NCBI GenBank assembly: GCA_023159155.1 | Contig: JAJNNX010000048.1 | Location: forward strand, 310,001 to 374,000 | Direction of reading: 5' to 3' | Source of the DNA: Ustulina deusta | Taxonomy: Eukaryota; Ascomycota; Sordariomycetes; Xylariales; Xylariaceae | DNA: 64,000 nucleotides | Shown here: positions 44,473 to 55,556 of the stretch, piece by piece | Numbering within the stretch: position 1 is the stretch's first letter | Layout: each line of letters begins with the position of its first letter | Notes under the pieces: generated by a model | What the model was told of the DNA's origin: nothing | Databases searched by the model: none | What the model saw: only the letters and a program-made list of their open reading frames with translations | Made by a program: the position numbers and the translations under genes

Positions 44473-46746
44473 ATGGCAGTTCTCCGAACGACTACCTTCC
44501 TCGCTTTCGTCTTTTCCTTCGGGCTGCCGGCCATAGCGGGATTGGACAGAAGTGCTCTCGCCAAACAATACTTCGGCAACGATGCCCCGTGGTACCAGGA
44601 CAGAATCCCCTTCTTCGAAGCTAGCGATGCCAACATCACTGAGGTGTACTATTATCGCTGGAACGTTTTTCGAGCACACCAACGCGATCTTGGGGCCCAG
44701 GGATACATTACCACCGAGTTGTACGTCGCCGAGTGTGGTTTATTTCGTGTTTTGCCGAGTAGTTTTGTCCCAAATCCCCCCTTTTTTTCGAAAGCCCTAC
44801 ATACATTGCCCGCACTGGTTAGGCGTAAATGCTAATTCTCGACTAGCATTGACGATGTCTCGTGGCAGTTTTTTCCATCCGCGTTCCTGGACGATGCAAC
44901 ACAATTCCACTTCAATGAAGCCCGGTGAGTGAGGCAAATCCTCTAATTACTCCTTGTATTATAACTCAGCTCACAATGGCGAAGATGGTGCCGGGATCGC
45001 CGCTTTCGGGTAGACCAGGCCAATTTCATTTACTCTGCTACTTTTGACGTAAGGCATTTTAGTGAGAACATGGCTGCCGCGGTCTGGGATGCGTACCTCG
45101 TTGATGGGGTTCAGTCTGACATTATCGCCCTACTCGACGGTATGATAAAAGTCTACGACGCGTGGCAAGACGATCATTTCGACGCTTCCAAGCAACTATA
45201 CTTCATTGAGCCGCTCTTGGATGCGACGGAATACACCATTGCTAGCATCGATGCTTCCTGTGGCACTGATGGCTTCGGTGGGGGCACCAGCTTTCGACCC
45301 AGCATTAATGCGTACCAATATGGCAATGCGTTGGCAATCGCTAGTATTGCTAATCTTGCTGGTCGCTCGGATATACAGGGTGATTATAGTGCAAGAGCAG
45401 AATCACTCAAAGTTAACGTCCAAAATTCCTTATGGAATTCATCCTATGAGCATTTTATCGATAGATACTACGCCAACACCAGTTGCTCAACCTATTGGGA
45501 TTTCATTCGTGGTCGTGAGCTGGCGGGATACTTACCGTGGCTACATAACCTTCCGGACGACTCGATTGCGTATGCGCAGGCCTGGACGCATCTCATCGAC
45601 CCCAATGAGCTTGCGGGTACCTTCGGCCTGCGCACGAACGAGCCGACTTATGAGTATTACATGGTTCAATACAGATATGATGCCCCTACGGGTCTCCGAG
45701 AATGTCAGTGGAACGGCCCAACATGGCCTTACCAAACGTCACAGGTTCTCTCCGCGCTGGCAAATGTGTTCGATCTTTACACAACCACGGTTGCCCAGGG
45801 TGTCATCACAGCGGAGGATTACATGACTATATTGAGCCAGTACACTAGTTATCATTACAACAAGAACCGGGGCGGTTATCTCAATATCGAAGAAGATTAC
45901 GATGGAAGAATCGGGGCGCCCATTGTCGGGTTAGACCGTTCGTCTCACTACTTCCACTCGAGTTTCATCGATCTTGTTATTTCTGGCCTCGTAGGGATCA
46001 GACCAAGAGCCGAAGACGTTCTCGATATCAACCCACTAGGCGTCAACCTAGATTATTTCCGGCTCGAAGGCGTCATCTACCACGGGAACGAGATTGCGGT
46101 GCAATGGGACGCCAACGGCTCGCGATATGGCACGCAAGGACTGGTCGTCGAGGTCGGCGACACCGTCGTTGCGACGTCTTCTAGCCTGAAGCGCCTTTCG
46201 GTCAACATCACACGGCAGGCACCTCCTCAGCCCCTTGCGCCTATTGCTAAGTCGATTCAGCTACAGAATCTTGAATCCTATGCGGGACCGGCTTACCCTG
46301 TCGGCAGCGTCTCTGTCGCGGGCGCTGACCCGAATAAGGTGCAAGATGCAATCGATGGGCGCATTTGGTTTTTCCAGAAACCAACTGACACATATACTAT
46401 ATCCCATGGGTGGCAGACGCCGGCAGGAGACGGCTCCGAGGTCTGGTACATGATCGATTTCGGAGCCAGCACTGCCGTGACAAGCGGCTTACTGGCATTC
46501 TTTTCCAATGCCACGGTTGGCGTACCCGCACCATACCGCATCGAGGTGAATTCGGCCAGTGGGTGGCAGGCAGTGGCTGATCCCGTTACACCGAGTATCA
46601 TAGAAAACGGTATAACGTGGACCTCGTGGAAGACGGTGAACACTAGTCAGATCCGGTTGGTATTCACGCCACCTTTAAGATCGCCATCTCGGCTTGTAGA
46701 ATGGAAGGTGTATAGCGATTTTGTAAATGGGACTGTCTTTGCTTAG
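44473..46746 (+). CDS. Secreted six-hairpin glycosidase (GH63/MGH1-like) with C-terminal beta-sandwich
   Basis: Three exons: 44473-44720, 44847-44924, 44985-46746; 695 residues. Start chosen at the second in-frame ATG, which begins a clean signal peptide (AVLRTTTFLAFVFSFGLPA); an ATG 36 bp upstream is possible. An (alpha/alpha)6 barrel follows, with ITTEFIDDVSW, ARWCRDRRF, LLDATEYTIASIDAS, RPSINAYQYGNALAIA, ECQWNGPTWPYQTS and GLDRSSHYFHSSFIDLV as conserved blocks of the mannosylglycerate-hydrolase-like/GH63-related group. The last about 160 residues (from YAGPAYPVG) look like a discoidin-type carbohydrate-binding sandwich. Glycosylation sequons are frequent. It is an extracellular exo-acting glycosidase; the substrate is not predictable. 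Confidence 0.85.
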
Positions 46747-48158
46747 GGAATGAGGATATAAGTAGTTGGTGTTATGTAGTGAGTAACAGCTACTGGGTGG
46801 GTAATTAGTTGGGCGGCAACGGAATGAATCTATAGGCCTAATTAATTAAGTGAAAATGCTATAGTACACGGACTTTCAATGAATTAAGGGGAGGTGAAAT
46901 AAGGGGATCAGTGTTCATATATGCTGAAGAGTTAGTCGCGCTACGAAGGTCTTTCACCAGATGGCCGAAATAAATTTTGACAAGAACCCCGGGGAGTCGC
47001 GCTTATGATAGGGGCGTTAGAGTTTTTGGCTCTGAAATTCTTTGGGTTGTTTGGGTTTCTGGGATGGAGAGTGGATGGATATTCTGAATGTTTGGAAACA
47101 TTAGCTGGCGATGTCAAGAAGAGTCGTGTGCTCACGAGGTAGATATAATACCCCTACTTTGACTAAAAATGCTGAACTTGATAGCGTACACCTTCGCAGG
47201 TAGTATCACAGATTTTCACCACGAAAACTGTGTTTCGCCATGACGTGGTGACCAACAGAGGATGCCTGTACAAGAGGAGTAACTCCTGAGTTACTGCATC
47301 CTCAATGATCGCAGACATTGTGCCCCTAGCTGACTTCGTTGATGGGTTTTTGGCACGCCGACTTGGGCGCCAACTTCAACCTTCGAATCAAGAAATTTTT
47401 GATGGGTTTAAGATGCTATTATTATCTTGACGAGGTTGCACTAGAATAAGTTATATGAAGTTGTGGGCAGTTGCCACATCCAAATAAAGGGTCTTATTTG
47501 CCAAAAACGTTGAGATGACGGGATACTAGGCAGTTCAGGGAAATCGATTTACTTGGACCCGAGGCGCAAGTTGTCGCCTAATACACGCCCAAATAGCGAG
47601 TAGTGTCACGTACCACCACTGCAGAACCATACCGCAACACGACCAAAAGTAGAATGCAGTCAAGTCGGGTGCTTGACCTGTCTGCAGCCAAATAGTTTTC
47701 GGAACTCTGATGGCTCTATTACACCGCAATGCAATTCAATGACAAACATGCACGTCCTTAGTATCTCCATATCTCGTAATCCGGCATCTAGCTAATGTCA
47801 AAAAAAAAAAAATTTTTGCAAAAGGGGGACAATTATAGCGTTAATTATTCCAGTAAATATCCACGTGAACCTTTGGCAATCTGATCCCGAAACAAGTGGC
47901 GAGTTCCCATAACACAACAAGAGTCAATCGTCAGACTTGCAGTCCCCCTGAAAAGCCAAAAAAAGGGAGGACCGCGTCCTTTGTTTGATCACACAATGAC
48001 AAATTCCAAACATCTCGCAATAAATAAACCCGAATATCCCTTTCAAGCCTCTCCAATTATTTAGTTTATACAAGTTCATCCCCAGCCCTCGATTTTCTAA
48101 CGCACCCTCGCTAAACTATCAGCCTCGACCACAAGAGTACCAAAATAGCCCAAACACC
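46747..48158. other. Intergenic region, no gene recognised
   Basis: Short frames only. An A12 run at 47800-47812 and a purine-rich stretch follow. The right end holds the promoter of the disordered-protein gene. Confidence 0.45.
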
Positions 48159-48650
48159 ATGCCCTGGCTAACACGACGTTCCTCAAAGGGCAAAAGTAAC
48201 AGAGACGCACGAGGTTCTCTTCCCTCATCGCCATCTCAAAGCCCTCCACCTCGACATGACCATGCCGCGAAGACATTACACTCTCCACCTCAGGCCCCTC
48301 TGCAGGACTCCCGATGGACGTTGGGCCGTGCGCAGGGGGGATCCGCGCAGCAGCAAGCAGCCTCGCGGACGACGAGCGCGCGAGAAACCGCAGATGCGAA
48401 CGACTCCACGCATAATGCCTCCGCGGATTCCAGAGATACCGGGGCGAAAGCTGCGCAAGATGACCGAAAGGGGAAGGGCGTGGTGAAGCGAGCGGAGCAG
48501 CAGGGGGGAGATGCTAGAGAAGCAGGCGCGGATGGCCAAGAGCAGTCGAGGAGCATCTGGGAGCGCAAGGCTGCCAAGGTGAGTGGCCGTGAAGGAGATG
48601 CTAGCTCTAGGGAGAGGACGCCGCTACCTCCTTGGTTGCGTGACCCGTAA
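48159..48650 (+). CDS. Hypothetical disordered protein
   Basis: Single open frame, 163 residues, almost wholly polar (Ser, Arg, Ala, Gln, Glu, Asp). It begins MPWLTRRSSKGKSN and ends RTPLPPWLRDP; the two Trp-containing ends bracket a low-complexity middle rich in Ala, Gln and Asp. Coding nature is supported by a GC-rich, stop-free body with short AT-rich flanks. A CAAT/AT-rich promoter precedes it. Function unknown. Confidence 0.5.
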   Translation: MPWLTRRSSKGKSNRDARGSLPSSPSQSPPPRHDHAAKTLHSPPQAPLQDSRWTLGRAQGGSAQQQAASRTTSARETADANDSTHNASADSRDTGAKAAQDDRKGKGVVKRAEQQGGDAREAGADGQEQSRSIWERKAAKVSGREGDASSRERTPLPPWLRDP

Positions 48651-49016
48651 GCCAGCCTTTTCCGCGACTCGATAAACCCTGGAGTATAACCTGATAAACA
48701 CAGCGATATTTAACTTATAAACCTTAACAAATAAATACAGAGTCTCGCGGTATCGTATTTACCCAAATATAGTGACTTCTCAATATGGCATCAAAACCTC
48801 AAGCGTTGGCGAGCAAGTTGACACTTCAAATTGAAGAGTGACAGGCCACAATATTGTCGCTCCTGAGAGCAACACAGTATCATTAGTAACTAGTGGATTA
48901 AAAGAGTCTTCAGCTCCTAAGGGGATATCCTGGTGGTCCTTAGGAGAAACCATTCCTTCCCTAATAGCATAAGTCCTTGCCAAAAAAAAATTACGACTCT
49001 CCCTCGGCACTTCATC
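48651..49016. other. Convergent 3' intergenic region
   Basis: 3' flanks of the disordered-protein gene and of the convergent peptide transporter. Nothing else seen. Confidence 0.5.
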
Positions 49017-51352
49017 TTAAGAATTAGTGCCTAGCTTTTCGTCTAGGCCCTGTGCACGCCGAATACGATCAGCCTCGGCTTGGGCCTCTTCAACCGCCCC
49101 GAAATCCGCATCTTGGTTTCTAGAGCCCTTAAAGACACTATCAGGCAATGCGTTGAGGGCCTCCTCTTCTTTATCGAGCTTCATGAAGGCGAAATGGAAG
49201 AGAAGACCACCAATAGCAGCGATGATGGCGACGGTAGTGTACAGCCAGACAAGGAGGGGGTCGGTAGAGAGGGGAACGAAAGCCTGAGCGATAGCTGCCG
49301 AGAAGGCCTGGGCGAACCAAAATATGCCTGTAATAAAGCCCCTCATATTTTTCGGCGCCTTTGTAAAGGCATATTCGAGGCCGGTAATAGAGGCGAAGAT
49401 CTCGGAGAAGGCGATCAATACATACGCTGGTGTTTGGATCCACACGGTTAAGGGCGGCTTATACAGGCGTTCATCTACGCTTCCATCACTACCGAAAAGG
49501 ACCTCTTTACAGTCTGCAACGTGACCATATCCAGACACATCTCGGCAGGGTGATTGCCAATAGATGTAATGTTGGATGAGAGCACCGACGACCATGGCTA
49601 GTGTGCCGAGAGCGAATCCTGCTGTGATCTTTTTGATCGGTGTAAAGTTGTACCCAATCTTGCGCAAAAACGGGTAGAGAATTTTGTCACAAATTGGAAT
49701 AAAGATCAACAATGCAATAGGGTCGAGATTGTTGATTCTGTCGATTTGAAGTTAATGATAATTCATTTTCATCTAAGAGAAACGCTTGGTGGATGATGAT
49801 GCTATCTGAAAAGGGCAGAAGATAAGAAGTCTAGAGATACTTACACGTCATTTGGGACACCACCTAGTACCATAGTTGCCGCCTGCGACGTAAGATTGCT
49901 GTTCAATTGATTGTATGGCAACCAATAAATGGGGAAAAGGAGAAAGACTTGGCAAGCCTTGATACCTCGTCGAACTTCATCGACCCAGTTGTCGTCAAAG
50001 GAGTTCATCCAAGCCGGACGCTCAGATTCAGGAATGTTGCTTGGCTTGATACGTTCGAAGAAACCGGGCTCCCGGATGTTCTTCCAAAGTCGAAAAGGAT
50101 TTGCGCTCCAACGACCCTTCATCCCCAGCGAAAGCAGACCAAAGAATTTCCCAATGACCGAGCCTGTTGGAGGTCGACGTACATATTTATTTTTGAATGC
50201 TATCAACACGAGGGGGCAGAAGAGGAATAATGCCGTCGGTAGTGTAAATGAAAGATAGAACCCGACGTATTTCTCAGCGTAAACCATACTGATCTGCCCC
50301 ACGAGACTGCCGACATTGATGAAGAAGTAGTAACGCATGTATATAACGGAAATGGTTAGAACTGGGTCCTTGATGACTCGCTCGCCGCTCTTTAAAGTCT
50401 CGACAACCGGTCGAGGGTGGGTCCCTTCATATTGTTCGGCGATCATAGGCGAGATATTCGCTTTGAAGAAGCCAACGCCAATACCGAAGAAAATGAGGCC
50501 GAGAGAGAAAACCCCAAGAGACGCATTGGGATTTTTTATGACGGGAGGAAGAGCTGATATGATCAAGATGAGATGCCCGAAGGTCGCCACTGGGTGTCTT
50601 CAGTCAGCTTTGGAGCTTAGTGAGGAATCGTAGAAGATCAGGTGCTGGTGTCCTTCTCAAGAACAAGGCGGTGGGTCTTTGAGACAAGACAGACCTCGCA
50701 TACGTACCTACTATGGCAACATGAATAGTCTTGTATTTCCCCCAGTAAGTGTCGGAGAGATATCCACCTATATGAATAGTTATTATCGTCAACGTTTCTC
50801 TAACTTACCACGGTCTGGGCACAGGTTTACCTACCGAGTAAAGGCATCAAATAAGCCCAGAAGCTGTTGAAAGTGACGAGACCAGTGGAAGCTTGTTGGC
50901 CCTGACCGAGTGCACCCGGCTGTCCAAACGTTCCAGCCTCGCCCGTAGTAGACCCTTCCGGGAGAGGCTGCTGAATGAAATTGACAACTGTTCTCGCTCA
51001 GCACATGCTCAAACTTGAGTGCCGATTGACGCAGGTGAAACATACAGACAGCAGTAGTACCATAGTACGCAAACCGTTCGCAGAGCTCAATAAAGGCGAT
51101 GGTATAGATAATAGGACTGATGTGGCCCTTGACACGACGAAGAGTCTCAAGGTCCCTTTTAGAGGGATACTCTTCGCCATTCGGGCCGCGAAGGGGTTCA
51201 TCAGTGTCGGACCCGGATGCAACAGCGCCTGAATCGTCCTTGGGATTGATAATGTCATCCCTTCCAGTTAGTGGAGCCTTCTCTCCAATCACGGGCGCAT
51301 CATGTCTAGCAGCCTCAACGACATCGTGAGACTTGCCGCCGTTGGTTGACAT
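49017..51352 (-). CDS. POT/PTR2 family di- and tripeptide proton symporter
   Basis: Five exons on the minus strand: 51352-51046, 50987-50835, 50767-50708, 50589-49845, 49737-49017; 661 residues, all splice phases consistent. Cytoplasmic N-terminus of about 80 residues, then about 12 membrane helices. The first helix carries the proton-coupling motif ELCERFAYYG (about 89-98). The PTR2 signature GGYLSDTYWGKYKTI spans exons 2-3, and YFFINVGSL follows in exon 4. The C-terminus is charged and Glu-rich. It should import small peptides as a nitrogen source at the plasma membrane. Introns 1-4 are 58, 67, 118 and 107 bp. Confidence 0.94.
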
Positions 51353-53345
51353 GGTGAAAAATCGGGTGTTGCTGTATCCGGTGGCAACGAGGTTCTGTAG
51401 GGGCCCCCTGGCATCTACTGGAGGAGATAAAAGACCATGCAACAGAGTTTGACAAAACAAAGCACGAGTTGTGACAGTACTAGATCGCCCAAACTTTAAG
51501 AGGAGTTCAATTGGGGGGTAGCAAAATAAGATGGAGGAGATACTGGGGGGCAAGAACAAAGGCCAACAGATGATATGTCGGGGGTCCAGGGTGAGCTTAT
51601 ACTTGTCTTACCGCTTTCGGATTGCGAGGTAACGTATGTTTCGTGTTGTATAAGATCATGGGATGCCGGACGGGGGCAGGACTCGATGTGATGTGATTAT
51701 TGCCTCCCTAGCTCTGCTTGGCAGCTTATCTATCCCTGAGGATTTCGTGAGTTGATTTGCTGCACAGCACATAGCCGGCGTTAAGAAGTTTGCATTGGGG
51801 CTTAGCAGATCTGAGGTACTGTGCAGCAACTGCTGATCTCGTTCATTATGGTGTCAGGCCAAGATGGTATTGAATAGCCGTTCAGGCAGTTGTGCCGAAT
51901 GCCAAGGGAAAGACAACGAGGGTCTGAGGAGGGGGACGAAAACAGGCCATGTAGCTACCAAAGGTATTGAACAATTTGAGTTCACCTTATCACTCCCGTG
52001 GTACTAGACAATATAGATAACCATTATAGTCAGAACTACCTGCGGACTCGATGAGGAAATGCGAGTTGAGGTGACAAGAACTGAGAAATATATCCGTCGC
52101 GGAGTTGATGATGTGAAGGTGAAGGTTGATGATGTAGAAGCCGGAGCTAGCTGGTGCTAGGGCGCTAGAGAACTGGGGTTGCTGTCCACACTGGGGGCAT
52201 GGGGCATGTGGGGCATCGACATGGTATACTGCAGTGTACCTACCTACTACACTAGGTACCTAGGTACTAACTTAGTACCTAGGTATCGATCGGACGAATC
52301 TTTAGGGTGCCATAGAAAGCACACTCAACTTGTCATATTTTTTGGTGAATGCGTCCTTAATGAGAGAGTTGTTCACGATGTTCTACAACCATCAGCTTTG
52401 CGTACCCATCGCTCTTATGGTGTGTTGTTAATATATTGTACATATACTTCACTCCCGCCACATCTGAGCGTCTAGGTATGACGACGGTGGTCAGACGCGG
52501 GGTTCTCACGCTAACATTTGGGACGTACAGTACAGTACCTATTCGCCAATAGAATCGCACTCCATCAGCCGCCAAGCGAACACTCCACTTCTTCCAGAAC
52601 GCTTCCGCCTGTACAGTAAGTAGATCGGCCCTATGCGGCTTACTTATTTCTACTGCATGATTGACACCTACAGTCACGTTGTATCTTGTGGTCGCGTGGA
52701 TGGTAGAATTCCCCTAGTGTAGAACTTCTTACATCTGAAATCCAAGTTAACTATGCTGGGACCACAACATCGGGGCGACTAGCGAGCTTCTTGCACGTGC
52801 TACGGCGACGGGAGAGTGAAGGAGTGGATGAATGGGTTGAAAATAACATCTAGAAACTACAAATACAATCAACAGAAGCGGCTGGCCTCCTCCTTGTTCC
52901 CGGGGATGGCTGAATCCAAATTCTTCTTGGCTTGATTGGCTCTTACGGCTGCTGTGCGTCCGTCTTCCACTGGTCCTTTTGCAACGGCCGAACAAAACGG
53001 AAAGTCGCTTGATGCCTTCATTATACTCGAAAGATTCAGATGAAAAATACACAGTCGCGTAAACACAAAAGCCCGAGACGAAAAATTATTTATTGTTATC
53101 GAAGCTTCGCTTTTGTTCAACCATGGCGCTTTCTTTCATTAGGAGACGTCCCCTTTGTTTAGAAGCCAAAGTGATATTATCTCGCTCAACTTCCCTCAGC
53201 CATCGCTATTCGCGTGCTATATAATTTCGCAGTATTCCATCGCTCTCGATATTAGGGCACAAACAAGGAAGTGTGAACCAAGACAAGCAGTCGCCCATCT
53301 TTTATGTACAAACACTTGCTCCAAGTCCACAGCAATTAGTTCGCC
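51353..53345. other. Intergenic region, no gene recognised
   Basis: Divergent promoter region of the peptide transporter and the kinase-like gene. Two TACCTAGGTA palindromes lie at 52257-52266 and 52276-52285. Minus-strand frames at 52357-52677 and 52747-53052 show no domain. Confidence 0.45.
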
Positions 53346-54458
53346 ATGTCCGACTTCGCCACCGAAGCATCGACGTTCGTTTCCGAAGTCATGATAGACG
53401 TCCTTTCGGATTTGGTAATGGACCGTTTTTCTATCGGGCACGTAGAAATCGCACTCCGCAATATTATAGAGCGCTTCAGTAGCCACTTTCTCACGCTTCT
53501 CTCTTCCCTCTGGAGCCTCTTCAGCTGGAGCTTCGCAATATCCGTCCTTATTCACGGAGAAATCATGCAATCCTCAATTGTAGGCACGGTTTTCCCACCA
53601 GAAATCACTAGCCATGAAATCAGTTTCGCCAACGCGATCTCGCTCGCCTCGTACAATAACACAAGTTCCAACACCCTTGACTTCCGCGTTCTCATCGAGG
53701 GTCCTGAGAAAATGATCAAGTACGTCTCCGTCAGCTCCGACGTCTTGCCCCTCGGCAGTAGGAAAGGCGCTCGTAGCAAAACCGCCGTTGTCAAAGTCCC
53801 TGCTCTTCCCGGTGGGGACTGGAACACTGCTGACCTTGGGGTGGCAGTCGACGGCAAGCAGATCACAGTCTCGAGAACTTCTTGTGCGCCCCTGCCCAGC
53901 GTCGAGAACATTTGGCATCCAGACTCGTTTGAGTTCCTCGATCTACAAACCATTCCTACGCCATGGAGCACGAAGCGCGTCAAGCTAGTCACCCACCCCC
54001 GTCTCAACACCCCTGGGAACAAAGCCGTGCTAAAGTTCGCCGAATTCGGCCACAGCATCCCCGGCATTGACAGAGAGACGGAGATTTACAAACACCTGGT
54101 GGGCCGTGGTGTGGCGCCGCAGTTCATCGCACACGTAACCGAAAACAGAGGCGCGAGGGTCATCGGATTCCTCGCCGAGTACATCGAGGACGCTTGTCGC
54201 ATCGAAAAGGGAAGTGTTTCTGATCTGGCCGTTGACAAGTGTAAGAAAGCCTTGTCGAATTTACATCGACTGGACATCGCGCACCATGACGCCCATCCTA
54301 GCAACTGCCTAATTCGCGGGGATGGGACCGCGGTTCTAATCGATTTTGAGCATGCAAGGAGGGGAGAGGCCGACACTCAACGGGACCTCGCCCTCATGGA
54401 CGAGGCCACTCTGACATATGTAACTAACCAATCTCTCTTAGGTGTAGATGCGCTATAG
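53346..54458 (+). CDS. Protein kinase-like (aminoglycoside-phosphotransferase-type) protein
   Basis: Single-exon gene, 370 residues. A hydrophobic stretch at about 46-70 may be a membrane segment. The C-terminal part has kinase-like-fold motifs: Lys230 in AVLKFAEFG, Glu in the following helix (ETEIYKHL), a hinge-like GFLAEYIED, then HHDAHPSNCLI with Asp315 as catalytic base and Asn320 as metal ligand, and IDFEHA with Asp333 as the DFG-like Asp. This pattern (HxDxxxxN...IDFE) is the small-molecule/atypical kinase form found in many fungal proteins of unknown substrate. No activation loop is evident and the protein stops soon after the IDFE motif, so the C-lobe is short. Confidence 0.7.
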   Translation: MSDFATEASTFVSEVMIDVLSDLVMDRFSIGHVEIALRNIIERFSSHFLTLLSSLWSLFSWSFAISVLIHGEIMQSSIVGTVFPPEITSHEISFANAISLASYNNTSSNTLDFRVLIEGPEKMIKYVSVSSDVLPLGSRKGARSKTAVVKVPALPGGDWNTADLGVAVDGKQITVSRTSCAPLPSVENIWHPDSFEFLDLQTIPTPWSTKRVKLVTHPRLNTPGNKAVLKFAEFGHSIPGIDRETEIYKHLVGRGVAPQFIAHVTENRGARVIGFLAEYIEDACRIEKGSVSDLAVDKCKKALSNLHRLDIAHHDAHPSNCLIRGDGTAVLIDFEHARRGEADTQRDLALMDEATLTYVTNQSLLGVDAL

Positions 54459-55556
54459 GCTTGTTTGCACGTAAATGGTAGTCTCGCGGCAATTTTTAGC
54501 AATTTTAAATGATATTATTAATAATAGCAAGTGAACCGGTGCAAAGCTATGGTATACAGAAAATACGAGATCCAAACTAGCTTGTTCCCGCGATGGACCA
54601 TCAATCAACCCTATCCTATAGAGAATCAAATTGAACATGCAGCTCGTCAGCTACAGAGGACTCTGATAATCCGTCGCCCTGCACGGCGAAGCCAAGACGA
54701 TACTATTCGATGGGTGAGTCACCAGATGGCTAGTAAGCAGGGAAGATCAATTCTGCGCAACCTAGTAGCAAATCACAGCATTCCCTTCAAGTTCATGGCT
54801 ACCGATGCTCCAAAGGTCTAGTTGTCATTGCTGCTGTTGCTGCTCCTGTGTGATCCGTCACTAGATAAACTGTGGGCTTTCTAGTCCCTTCTTATTATTG
54901 CGAATTTGTCCTTAATGCAGTGGTTTGGCATTTGTTCAGCATACGTGCTGTGGCGTGCGTAGGGTTTTGTTGACTATGACAGCCTCCGAGTTTACGGACG
55001 ACTAACCCTTAGGTTAACGTGCATTACGAACAGCGAATGTCGGTCAAATCACTATTGTGCCTTAAGCCTCCAGAAGGCGCAGCGGCGCGCACTCCTCATA
55101 CCATGTAGCTATCGCTCGCCAATCGGCGCTGGGCCTATATGCAATGTCCCAGTCAGGAATGGGGATTTCTCCGAGCTTCGTCTTCTATACTGGCTTCGTC
55201 CGAGATTCCGATACCCAAGCGCTTCGGAGAGTAGCCAAGAAGATGGAGCAGAGCTATCCCAGATACGATGATACGTTGAGTATCCAAATCACCGCTGTAG
55301 GTCAAGGGATTGGGCCACTCCATAATTAGAGGAAAGATTAACTCCCCTAATCGGCTGAACAAGGATAGTTACTAGCATCGGGGGGCCGACCTAGATGACA
55401 CTCTCTGATGGATATGACTGTACTGGTAGCAACTGATAGAAACACACAAATTTATTGGATCTACTCCTTCGTATCTAATACAAGGCGAGTCAGCTAAATC
55501 CTGACTCAATTATAAGCTCATTAGTCTCATCTTCGCTGTCTATTCTGTCATCCCAA
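54459..55556. other. Intergenic region, no gene recognised
   Basis: Frames at 54531-54821 and 55144-55329 are short and have no recognisable domain. Confidence 0.45.

Noticed and set aside
54531..54821. 96-residue frame downstream of the kinase-like gene
   Set aside because: No domain, no orthologous feature recognised, and AT-rich leader gives no promoter evidence.
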